Below, in pieces: positions 33,333 to 44,040 of a stretch of DNA of 64,000 nt (its first letter is position 1; each line of letters begins with the position of its first letter). This stretch comes from Boswellia sacra (Eukaryota; Streptophyta; Magnoliopsida; Sapindales; Burseraceae). The stretch is from assembly GCA_013180625.2 (NCBI GenBank), contig SNVD02012231.1, positions 1-64,000 on the forward strand, in the 5' to 3' direction. The notes under the pieces are model-generated. The model worked only from the letters and a program-made list of their open reading frames with translations. It made no database searches and was not told the DNA's origin. Position numbers and translations under genes: made by a program.

Positions 33333-34731
33333 GCTTATTGCTAGTCCCTAGCAATTAAAGCGTTATTATTTAGAAGTGATTTATAGAATTTTACATCCAA
33401 GGTGGTCATTATTGCACTCTCCTTGATTTTATCCAAATAAACAAACTCTCAACTGATTTTTTTTTTTTAATGACTCATGTACCCTTCAGTCAAGATATCC
33501 ACAAACCTTCTTTTGTGCTCAGTTGACACATGACTATGGGGCTTATTAGAAATAAGCCATATCGGTTCTAGTATTTGTTAAGGCTAACAACCTTAGGTAG
33601 GGGATATTCATTCATTTTATACATTTTTTTTCTTTTTTTTTTTTCTCTTTTTTTTTTGAAGAATGCATCTTTAACCCATGTAGCGAGCCTTAGGCTAATG
33701 ACTCCCAGACCAGTTGGCCTTAGGGCATTAGGTGTTAAGACACCCCTACGAGCTTAACGACTCGGGTTGCCGATGCTTTATTTTTGCTTAGAAACTTGTG
33801 GATAGTGCAATGTTCAATCCCATTAAGCTTTCTCCTTAATCCATGTAGCGAGCTTTGGGCCAATAGCTCCCAAACCAGTTGGTCTTAGGGTATTAGGTGT
33901 TGAGGCACCCCTCGGGCTTAATTGCTCGAATTAAGGAGGCTACAAGACCAAACTTATCCACCATTACTTTCTCTTTTTTTCTTTTTTTTCTTCTTTTTTT
34001 TTCTTTCATTTTTCATTTTTTTCATTTCATTTTTTTTTTAAACTTTCCCCTTCCTTTTGTTGTTTTCCTAAACAAAACAAAAGAACTCAAATATTGCAAT
34101 ATTTCATTTCGCCACCCACAATCATACATCAAGGTATGTGTGTGTGTGAAGAAAGATTCATAGATACTTGCTTAATGAGCACATAAGCACACAATTTATT
34201 AAATGATAAGGTTGTGAGAGTTCATAGATTTGAATGATTCAAAGTGAAATGAATAAGACCTCCTTGTTATAAAATTCAAAAATCAAGACTAAATAATATC
34301 AAATAAGTCTTCAAAAATGCAAGAATAAAATGACAATTGGTTAGAATGGGTTTCAAGAGTTCAAACTGGTCCTCCCTACTCTGCCATTCCTGACCCAGAA
34401 TGCGTCTCAAGAGGATTTGAACTCTTACACACACCGCACTCTGAATCTAATTACTAACTCGCTTTTTTTTTTCTTTTTTTTTTTTTTTTTTTTTTTTTTT
34501 GTTTTTTTTTCTTTCTTTTCTTTTTTTTTTTGCGAAAAAAAAGTAAAATTTCAAGACCACTTATTTCTCTATCCTTCCCCCAACCAAATGAAACATTGTC
34601 CTCAATGTTTAAATGTAAAGAGATAAAGTATAGCAAACATTACCTAAAGCTTCTGTTATTCAAGAGAGATGACCTGAAAGACTCATAAAATAAAATGCTA
34701 AAAATAAAATAAAATAAAAGACAAGAAAAAA
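33333..34731 (-). other. element C 3' noncoding region
   Basis: Collinear with 18743-20075 of D in reverse: a duplicated stem-forming block at 33660-33745 and 33835-33925, an oligo-T/A run, the GAGTTCAAAC...CTCAAGAGGATTTGAACTC pair at 34355-34420, a long pyrimidine run at 34460-34535, and ACATTGTCCTCAATGT at about 34590-34606 beside a second purine-rich tract. No coding frame. Confidence 0.8.
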
Positions 34732-35364
34732 TTACAAAATGAGATTCAGATCCAATTTGCACTTTTTGTTTTGCCCTCCTGCCAATTAATTTGAGTACTA
34801 GCTGGGTCAGGTTCTACCACTTCTTGTAATTTGTCAAGTAGCTCACCAGTAGAAGTGATAAATAGGATCTTTCTCGCTATGAGGGATCAATTTCTGTTCC
34901 ACAGCTGCATCCAAAACTTATCAAGGATCAAGAATTTTTTGTACATTCCACAACATATGGGTTTGTGAATGGAGATTCAGTTTGCCCAAGAGCAATTTGA
35001 AAAATTTCTTCAGAGTGCCAAGCCACCTAGTAAGCAATACATGCATCGAATGAATGAGCATATGTGCCATGCGTTCATGCATAGAGGAGACCTGTAACTC
35101 CTTCCCAAGCGTTTTTCCAACAATACTTTCTACAGCCAAAGCTTTAGGAATAACTCCTAAAACTTGAGTACCCCCTACATGTGCAGCTGTTGACACACAA
35201 CCCATTAACCCGAGGCTACCTCCCCCATACACCACATGAATCTTTCTTTCAGCCAGTAGCCTACCAAGATAATTCGCTACTTCTACGAACTCTTCACTTT
35301 TACCTGGTCGAGATCCACAGAATACACATATCCTTTGGATTCGACGTTTTGAAGTTCCCTCCAT
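34732..35364 (-). pseudogene. LOG-family cargo gene, element C
   Basis: The start ATG at 35364 is intact (MEGTSKRRIQRICVFCGSR). The first 110 codons are open: the phosphate-binding [23 protein letters not shown] and [10 protein letters not shown] are all readable. Just after, the region that should encode the catalytic PGGxGTxxE is frameshifted (the frame reads RWLGTLKKF), and later parts run in other frames. The C-terminus KKCKLDLNLIL and a TAA at 34732-34734 match D and E. Normal LOG length. It lies about 210 bp after ORF-X, as in D. The sequence ATAAATACC precedes the start by about 50 bp. Confidence 0.92.
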
Positions 35365-35575
35365 GTCTATGTGACTCTCTAACTATGTGTGAAGAAGAGA
35401 CCAAGACATGTGGTATTTATGGAGTGTAAAAAGGTATGTTAATGATGATATTTATCTAGGTAGCTCGATTGTTTGTTGAAAAAGTTGACAATAATGCAAA
35501 AAGGTCAAAAGATGATGAAATAAGACACCATAAGTCAAACAAAAGATACAAATTCAAAATGACAGCAATGAGGTA

Positions 35576-36226
35576 TTAAAATTCAAAAATGATGGCACGC
35601 ATGCATATGTACAGGTAGTTGTGACTGTGGCTCACATCTTCCTCTGGTTTTACGTCCAGAAACAGCTTAACCACCTTCTATGAGTTGGGGATATGCTTCC
35701 CATCCAGTTTTCTTATAAACTGGCAAACAGGATCGTTTTGAGTCGATTCCCAAGACTATAGCGTTCCTGCTCATCTCGGAATTGTGTCCACAAAATAAAA
35801 ATTTCACGCTGCACAAGTCCACAAGAATTGCGTCTCAAGAGTCGTTCGGATATCATCCAAAGACTCCTTACTCAGTCCATTCTTGATGAACTGTAGTTTA
35901 TTCTCTCGATTGTTAGACAAATATCCCAAGGAGCGGCAACGCTGGTTACAAGTCCATCTTGCACATCTGGGACAAACTTGTAACCTTTTCGCTCTTCGCT
36001 TTTTGGCATAAGAGCTTTTTCCTAAACCTGGCATATGGGAAACAAGATTATCTGAAAACTCACAAGAGAATCGAACCTTGGCTTCAATTAACCATCTTAA
36101 ATCAGCAGGAATACCCTTACGCATCAACAACCTTAGTCTTTCTGCACGAGCTTTATAAATTTTAAGCAAATCATTTTGAGAAAGAGAGGGAAAATGTTTG
36201 TGCAATTTAGAGAGAATGGTATCCAT
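35576..36226 (-). pseudogene. ORF-X in element C
   Basis: Near-copy of the D frame: MDTILSKLHKHFPSLSQND at the start, LRWLIEAKVRFSCEF, PGLGKSSYAKKRRAKRLQVC, then CPRCARWTCNQRC. It is open for 140 codons, frameshifted near 35810 (after LETQFLW), and continues with the DPVCQFIRKL-type part to a stop at 35576. The first frame can be extended 13 codons upstream (MHLFSFLL...), but the shared ATG at 36226 is preferred because E aligns only from there. It follows integrase by about 110 bp. Confidence 0.75.
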
Positions 36227-36339
36227 GTGAAGAAAATGAGAGAGAAGAAAAGAAAATAGATGCAAGCAACAGTTTTTAGGGAACTGAAAAACCGACTTTG
36301 ATAGTCACGGAGTACCGTATCCGCCACTTGACCGGGAAA

Positions 36340-37510
36340 AATCAATCCTTAAAAAGATCGACTAAAGCAATGGACTCTTCATTTTGGTCAAAATTTTCAA
36401 AGAATGGTTTTAACCGTTGTCCAGTAACTTTAAACACATTACCATTCTTTGGGTTCTCAATTTCAACTGCTCTATGAGGGAAAACATTTTTAACAATGAA
36501 AGGCCCAGTCCTACGAGATCGAAGTTTACTAGAAAACAAGTGCAATCTTGAATCATACAAAAGAACTTTTGGGGGAGGAGGGGGAAGGTGCAAAAGATTT
36601 CTAACAATAATTTGTCATGAAACACCTTCATTTTTTCTTTGTGAATTTAGAATTTTCGTAGCCTCATTTCCTGATTTCTTCAAGTTCACTCAGTTGGAAG
36701 TTTTTCGTAACTTGCAAGCACCATTCAATTTGTGTTAAATGTTTAATGGCCCAATAAGCTTTATGTTCAATTTCCTGGCAAAGTGACAGGTTTTCCATAA
36801 ACTAATCTTATAAGGAGACTTCCCATGATGTTTTAAAAGCAGTTCGGTAAGCCCAAAGTGCATCACTAAGTCTTAAAGACCAATCTTTACGATTTGGGTT
36901 AACCGTTTTTTCTAGGATCTGTTTTATCTCCCTATTAGCTAATTCAACTTGTCCACTTGTTTTGGGTGATAAGGTGTAGAAATTTTATGGGTTATTCCAT
37001 ATTTCTTCATTAAAGTTTCAAATGGTTTGTTACAAAAATGTGTAACCCCATCACTAATAATGGCTCGAGGAATTCCAAATCTACTTAGATATTCTCCTTC
37101 AAGAATTTGACAACTGTTTTGTGATCATTGTTTCGACATGGAATTGCCTCGACCCATTTTGAAACATAGTCTACTGCAACAAGGATGTACACAAAACCAT
37201 ATGACGGTGGAAAGCGTCCCATAAAATCAATACCCCAACAGTCAAAGATTTCAACGATAAGAATGGGATTCAACGGCATCATGTTTCTTTTTGAAATAGT
37301 TCCCAATTTTTGACAATTTTCACCCGTTTTTGCAAAATGCATGTGGCATCTTTAATAAGGTTTGCCAATAAAATCCACATTGCAAGATTTTAACAGTTGT
37401 TTTTTTAGATGAAAAATGTCCTCCACATGCTTCAAAATGACAAAAATTAATGACACTACTTAACTCATTGTCAGGTATGCATCGTCTAATTATTTAGTCC
37501 GGACAATATT
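36340..37510 (-). pseudogene. element C integrase
   Basis: The HHCC region near 37490-37340 is broken. The core frame 37342-37085 shows [12 protein letters not shown] (first Asp) and [12 protein letters not shown]. The next frame keeps ISDGVTHFCN (second Asp, with one Gly changed to Val). The YHP..SGQ-Glu region is frameshifted near 36960. The C-terminal frame 36593-36342 carries [20 protein letters not shown] and GQRLKPF. Inactive. Confidence 0.88.
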
Positions 37511-38395
37511 TGAACATATATGGGTCATCCCAATAAAAATTTTTCACCTCGTTCAAAAACTTCCTTTTGTCTTGAGCATTCCAATGAGGTGGCATTTCCT
37601 GTTGCAAGAAAATTTACAATGTTAGCAAACCAAGGTATTGTAGCAACGGAGAATAAAAAATCATCAGGAAAAGAGTCATTGATAGGTGAAGCTTCAATTA
37701 ATATCTCTGTCGTTAATCTTGAAAGATGATCTGCAATGAAATTTTCGCTTCCTTTCTTATCCTTTATTGTGGATGTTGAATTCAGTGAGCAATAAGATCC
37801 ACCGTATCATCTAGGTTTTGCATTTTTAGTCTTAAACTCTCACGCTTCATTGATCAGTGAAACAATTTGTTTGGAGAGCCAATTAATAGATCAATTTTGT
37901 CCAATGCAAATACTACTGCAAGTAGTTCTTTCTCAGATTGTTGTGTAATTCATTTGTGCATCATTTAAAGTCTCTTGCATAGATATTACGTAAGGCTTAC
38001 CTTCTTTTCTTTGTCCTAAGACAGCACCAACGGCATAGTCACTTGCATCACACAGCAATTCAAAAGGCAAGGACCAATCAGGAGATTGCATAATTGGAGC
38101 AGTTGTTAAAAGTCCAATTAGTGTATCAAAGGCATTTTGACATTCTTGAGTCCATTCAAAGGAATTATCTTTTATTAAGAGGTTACAAAGAGGTTTAGAT
38201 ATAGCACTGAAATTTCTTATGAACCTCCTATAAAATCCAGTATGCCCTAAGAATGAACGAACCTCTTTAACTGTTTTTGTGGAGGCAAATGAGAAATTAA
38301 TTCCACTTTTGCTTTATCCACTTCAATTCCTTTAGAAGACACCACATGACCTAAAACAATTCCTGAAGTGACCATATAATGACATTTTTCCCAAT
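37511..38395 (-). pseudogene. element C RT tail and RNase H, heavily frameshifted
   Basis: Collinear with 15032-15937 of D, but the frame changes every 50 to 150 bp. Recognisable pieces are VLGHVVSSKGIEVDKAKVEL, KELLAVVFALDK and PPHWNAQDKRKFL. The RNase H acidic motifs cannot be followed in one frame. Confidence 0.85.
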
Positions 38396-40002
38396 TCAAA
38401 ATAAGACCTTTTCTACACACCTTTTTAGGACTTTTTCTAAGTTTTCAAGACAATTATCAAAAGAGTTTCCAAAGACAGTTAAATCATCCATGAAAACTTC
38501 TAAACAATGCTCAACCATGTCACTGAAAATGCTTAACATGCATCTTTGAAAAGTGGCTAGGGCATTACAAAGTCCAAAAGGCATTCTCCTAAATGCAAAA
38601 GTGCCAAAGGGGCACGTGAATGTGGTTTTTTCTTGGTCTTCGAGTGCAATAGAAATTTGATAGTAGCCTAAGTATCCATCAAGAAAGCAGTAGTAGGGGT
38701 GCCCTGCTACTCTTTCAAGAATTTGGTCAAGGAAAGGTAAGGAAAAATGGTCTTTTCTGGTGACAGCATTTAATTTTCTATAATCAATGCACATCCTCCA
38801 ACTAGATGAGACACGAGTTGGCAATGATTCCCCTTTTTCATTTTTAACAACTGTAATACCAGATTTTTTAGGTGCTACTTGTGTAGGGCTTACCCACTTA
38901 CTATCAAAAATAGGATAGATAATTCTCACATCAAGTAGTTTGAGAACTTCAGCCCTAATGACCTCTTTCATGTGTGGATTTAATCTCCTTTGCGGTTGTT
39001 GAGATGTTTTGGCATTTTCCTCTAAATGTATTCTATGTGTGCAGATTAAAGGGTTAATGCCTTTTATATCTTTTAAAGTCCACCCAATTGCATTTTTATG
39101 CTTTTTAAGCACTTCTATCAACTTACCTTGTTGCTCGCATGTGAGGGATGAAGAAATTACCACCGGATATGTCTGATTCTCCCCAAGATAAGCATATTTC
39201 AGTCCTTCAGGTAAGGGCTTCAATTCTAGCTTGGGAGCTTCATCTTCCTTGCTTTCATTCATTTGCCCCAATTCTTCAAATCTTGATTTTGAGCCTTTTT
39301 CCATCACCTGTGAACAATCCAATAAAGAGCATATATCAGAAAGATCAGACTCTAGTTCCATGCTTGATTCTAATGAATTCACTGGAGAAGTTTCCAAAGG
39401 GTCAAAAGAACTCCCTTTTTGGATGTGATCTTCCACAATAGATTCAATCATATTAGCCTCCTCAATTTCATCTTCTTCTTCATGTGGTTGTTTGCACATA
39501 TTGAAAACATTAAGTTCCAATGTCATGTTCCCAAAAGATAGCTTCATGACTCCATTTCTGCAATTAATCAAAGCATTAGAGGTAGCTAGAAATGGACGCC
39601 CTAAAATGACAGGAATTGAATTACATACTTCCACTGGTTGTGTGGCCAAGACAATATAATCCACTGGGTAAATGAATTTATCGACTTGAACTAACACATC
39701 TTCTACTACTCCTCCTGGTACTTTAATTGATCTATCAGCAAGCAAAAGAGTCACAGAAGTCGGTTTTAACTCACCTAGATTGAGTTTTTGAAAAACCAAG
39801 TATGGAAGCAAATTCACACTAGCACCAAATCAAGTAAAGCTTGTTCAATTTGATGGTCTCTAATAACACATGAAATTGTAAGACAACCTGGATCCTTATA
39901 TTTCATTGTATTATTATTTTGAAGAATAGCACTTACCTGCTCTACTAGAAAGGCCTTATTTTTCACATTTAGTTTTCTCTTCACAGTGCACAAGTCTTTC
40001 AA
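38396..40002 (-). pseudogene. element C protease and reverse transcriptase
   Basis: One frameshift splits the protease at its active site: 40002-39814 ends ALLDL and 39817-38396 starts NLLPYLVFQKL. The long frame (473 codons) then gives PVILGRPFLATSNA, one copy of ELKPLPEGLKYAY, KNAIGWTLKDI, and an almost complete RT: WVSPTQVAPKKSG, RMCIDYRKLNAVTRKDHF, LPFLDQILERV, FPFGTFAFRRMPFGL-type and the catalytic FMDDLTVFG. One oddity is CFLDGYLGYYQI, where FSGY is usual. This is the best-preserved RT in the window. Confidence 0.93.
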
Positions 40003-41707
40003 AAATTTTGCATGAGAAGTACGTTGATCACATCAAGCAAGGGAATGTTGACCTTGACCTGTTTGAAAATTTCAAAGATTACAGAATTGTGAGTTGGCTT
40101 CTTTGGTGTAGCTAATGCTTGAGGAAATGGAGGCACAGATGAGGATTTGGTTTCTTCTTCGCTAGGTGTTGGTTTGGCAACCCCTTCCTGCCCTTTAGAG
40201 ATCGATTCTTCTTCTTTCTCACAAAGGTTAGGAATATGTTTTTTAACAACCTTACCATTGCGAAGGGTCATGACTGACTTGGCTTGGTCAAAATAATGGT
40301 TATTTGAACTCCCTGCATTTGAGTTAGATTGATCTTTGGGGTTTTGCAATGTTTGAGAAGGAAATTTTCCCTTCTCTTGGATGCTAAATGTAGATGCAAA
40401 TTTTGCAAGAGTTTATGACAAATTTGCTAATGTTTGAGCAGTTTGGCTATTGAAAGTCTCTTGCTTTATAATGAATGAATGCAATGTTTCTTGAAGGTCA
40501 TTCCTAAGAGGAGGAGCATATGCATGATCATGAGAATTTTGAAAATTTTGTCGTGTTTGAAAAGGGACTTGTGAAGATTGTGCATGATTGTCATTTTTCC
40601 AGCTAAAAATTGGATGATTTCTCCAACCAGGATTGTAGGTTTGTGAATATGGATTGTGATTTGGCCTTTTGAAAGTGTTCAAGGCATTGGCTTCTTCATG
40701 GAGAAATTCCCTAAAGGCAGGCAAAGTTGGGCAATCATCAGTAGAATGGTCATTGTCATCACAGATGTTACAGACAGTTTCTTGAATAGATTTCAATTGA
40801 CCACTCTTTTTCATCTCTAAAGCCTCGACTTTTCTAGCTAGGGATGCAAATTTGGCTTGAAGGTCATGCTCTTCCCTAAGGTTGTAAATGCCTCTATTGG
40901 ATGTCGAGGTTGGGGCCTTGCCTGGTACCTCATAGGTGCCAGCAGTGTCCCAATTTTGTGCCTTTTCTGCCAAGGAATCTAGAAAGTCAAGTGCTTCGTC
41001 AGGGTCTTTTTCTTTAAATTCTCCATTACACATTAATTCTACTAGTTGCCTATCTTGAGGTGTTAACCCTTCAAAGAAGTGTGCAACTATTCTCCAAGTT
41101 TCAAACCCATGGTGAGGACAGGTATTAAGTAGTTCCTTATACCTATCCCAACATTGGTAAAGGGTTTCTCCTTGTTTTTGAGAGAAATCAGAAATTTGTC
41201 TTTTAAGAGAATTTGTTCTATGGGTAGGAAAAAATTTTTTTTCAAAAATTGTTGTTTCATCTCATCCCATGAACTGATGGAATTCGACCTCAAATTTTGT
41301 AGCCATGTTCTAGCTTTATCTTTTAAAGAAAAAGAAAAAAGCTTTAATCTAATGGTGTTTATGCTACAATTTGGGTCAGTGTAGGAGCTACATACCTCTT
41401 CAAAGAGTTTCAAGTGCGAATATGGGTTCTCCATGTCAAGGCCATGAAAAGTGGGTAGAAGTCGAACAAAACTTGGTTTGAAATTGAAATGGATTGAATC
41501 TGGAGGAGAAACTACACAAGATGGTGCACTAGTCCTTACCGGATTCATGTAGTCTTTGAGGGTTCTTCGTTGGTTTTGATCATTTTGTTGCGAACGGTTG
41601 TCCCCTTCATCCGTGAATATTTCCTTATGATTGTCGGCCATGTTTTCTAAGGAAGATGATGTTTTTCTAACAAGTCTACCACTAGATGTTCGTGACCAAA
41701 TTTTCAT
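39999..41707 (-). pseudogene. element C gag
   Basis: The start ATG at 41707 (MKIWSRTSSGR) is the same as in D. The retrotransposon-gag domain is continuous for over 200 codons (FHGLDMENPYSHLKLFEEVC, KDKARTWLQNL, SWDEMKQQFLKK). A frameshift near 41090 leads into 41033-40413 with the intact zinc knuckle CNICDDNDHSTDDC and YSQTYNPGWRNHPIF. A stop near 40410 is followed by 40349-39999 with KSVMTLRNGKVV. Only two or three lesions, far fewer than in D. Confidence 0.92.
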
Positions 41708-41818
41708 GCAAGAAAGAGAGAAGATAAGAGAGGAAAAGATGAACACAAAAAAATAAAAAATTTAGATCTAAGATGAGAAAAGAGAATACTTACAATTTTG
41801 CACACCAATTTTTACCTT

Positions 41819-41835
41819 CCTCGGCAACGGCGCCA
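41819..41835 (-). other. element C primer binding site (tRNA-Asp)
   Basis: The minus strand reads TGGCGCCGTTGCCGAGG, six bases inside the 5' LTR. It matches the tRNA-Asp complement with one mismatch, different from the one in D. Confidence 0.9.
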
Positions 41836-41841
41836 AAAACT

Positions 41842-43370
41842 TGACACATCCGAAAAAGGATTGTCTCCCAAGTATAGGAGTGTCGAAGTAATAAAACCCG
41901 GTGAGACCGGGGTCGATCCACGAGGAAGGGAATTTAAGCGTTAAAAATTATAAGCTAAACAAATGTGATATGGATGATTCAAAGAGGTGACATGATAATA
42001 TCAACAAGTATGTTAGATGGTAGGCGGTATTACCGACCATTCAAATATAAAACAAAAAGCAAGAGGAGGTAAAACCATCCATGGAAATAGGTGGTATAAC
42101 CAACCATAGTAAATTAAAGAACAATTTCATAAGGTGGTAGAACCTACCATAGTAAATAAAATAAAAAGTTCATAAACAATAGAATAATTAAAATACAAGA
42201 GGAATTAACACAATAACAATGAAGGCTAAGGTTAGGGGATCCGCCCTTGATATTTCAAATAAGGATAATTAACCCATTTTAGTTATATGAATTATATTTG
42301 TTTCATCACCAATATTTATACCACTTCTTGTAAATGGGTTCAAACATCCAATGTGCCGATCATCATATGTCTACAACAAATCAAGGTTCCTAACTAGATT
42401 CGTGTCGGTAAGGAAGAACCATTCATCATCTAGAAAGGATCCAAGCATTTGATGTGCCAAGGATTGTCGACAATGGATCAAGACCTCCACTTTACGAGTG
42501 GTGTCAAGATTGATTAAGAAATTAAATATAAATCATATTGAATATAAATTATAAGATTAAGATTATTAAGCACATATTAAGGGTTAGAGAATCCTTATTC
42601 TCATATCAAGGGTTTCACCCTTTCACCTTAGCAAAAGAGAAATTAGAAGAACATTATAATAGAAAGAAAATAAAGTACAAGAAAAAGGAAATTCATTAAT
42701 AACATAAACACACAAAACACAATACAAGATCCTAGCCAAAGCCAAAATGTTCCAGCCAAGGCCAAGATGATCTAATGGGTCACAAGGCACCTCTATTTAT
42801 AGATACATCCAGGGGCAAACTTGTCAAATTACAAGGGCATAATTGTCAAATATTAGTTGTAAATATCTTTGACAATTGGGATCATTAGGCACCGACTTTG
42901 ACCATCAATTTTGACATCGAAATGTTGTGAATTTTAATCACATGTCTTCATGAAAGTTGTAGATATTTCTCTCAGCTTTCTAGAACATATTGATTTGCAC
43001 AATTTGGATACGTATTTTGAGAGATACGGTTCAAATACTGAGGCCTGGTCAGACTGGGCCGAGACTGTAGATGGGTTCACTTCAAGCCCAATTTTGGTCC
43101 ACTAAGAGCCCGAATTTGATGATGCTTGTGAAATGCAATCTTGTAGATAATTAAATCAGATTTCCAAAACAATAAGAATTGCACCATTCTGATCTATAAA
43201 TAGAGAGTTATGCCCATTTTACCGAACCTGTAACAAAACCAAAATTAAGAGAAATTAATTCCATATATGCAAATGCTACAAATATGCTTAAGTTGAGGAA
43301 TTTAATGACACTATTAATGCAATATGATGAACTAAACTCTTATTAAACATGCATATTTAAGTGTTCATCA
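41842..43370 (-). repeat. element C 5' LTR, 1529 bp
   Basis: TGACACATCCG...GTTCATCA on plus. The TATA box is on minus at 42801-42794. About 160 bp longer than the D LTRs because of a block at about 42027-42192 with three imperfect palindromes of the form GGTGGTA..ACCTACC, downstream of the promoter and so in the RNA leader. Confidence 0.93.
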
Positions 43371-44040
43371 GTGGGCTAGAAGGCATTTCCTAAAGTGTAA
43401 GAAATGGCAGCACAAACGGTGGGCTGCACTTCCCCACTAACTTGGTGGTTGAGTGGACTCAACCATGTCCCTAAAAGAAGAAGCGAAATTGGGTAGTGGC
43501 TTGAGGAAGTTACTCCCATGATTAAGGCCATGATCTCCATTCATGGGAGTGGGGGATGCGTGTGGCAGTGTAGGAGCGCGCCACCTCGCCTTGTAGTTGC
43601 GGTTGTGAACTATATGGACCATGTGGCGCTTAGCCCATAGAAATAGAACCTAGCAACTAGGGGTGTTGGTTGGCTCTTTACCTATAAATTGCACCAAGAG
43701 GGGTGGGCTGGAAACACACACAAGACACACAAAGTGTAACACACAAGAGAAGCAAGAGAGTGCTTACTCTAGAGAGGCAAACACTTAGCAAACGGAGTAG
43801 CTAGTGTTAGTGTGGGTGTTTCCAGCACACAAGCTTAGGGCGGATTGTAAATCTTTTCTTTTGAGGCAATGAAAGAAGAGTTGGAAGTCGGTGCTTCCAT
43901 AAAAACATTTGTGTGCATTCAAAAAATTTGTGGGTGGGTTGCGCATATCTACGGGTGGTAACCTCCAAAGCGGTTTATCGAGTAGCTGGCTGAGCGCAGC
44001 TTAGCGCTATTGCAAGGCACTCTGCTTAGCAAGAAAAAGT
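43371..44040 (+). other. LTR-like or leader sequence with TATA box, right flank of C
   Basis: No coding frame. It has a TATAAATT box at 43683 followed by a GC-poor leader with repeated ACACAC / CACAAG, and a composition like a gypsy or copia LTR U3-R. No TG border or partner copy was found, so its relation to the Tat-type repeats downstream is uncertain. Confidence 0.45.

Larger units (their letters stand above)
32065..43370 (-). mobile_element. Athila-like gypsy retrotransposon C, carries LOG cargo
   Basis: Sister of D in opposite orientation, with the same gene order: 5' LTR 43370-41842, tRNA-Asp primer site, gag, protease, RT, RNase H, integrase, ORF-X, LOG, polypurine tract, 3' LTR 33319-32065. 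gag and the protease-RT segment are in better state than in D; RNase H, integrase and LOG are worse. The flanking 5-mers differ (GTCAA at 32060-32064, GTGGG at 43371-43375), so there is no target duplication. Confidence 0.93.

Noticed and set aside
34454..34636. Lys-rich reading frame
   Set aside because: It is the translation of a long pyrimidine/purine run in the noncoding region of element C.
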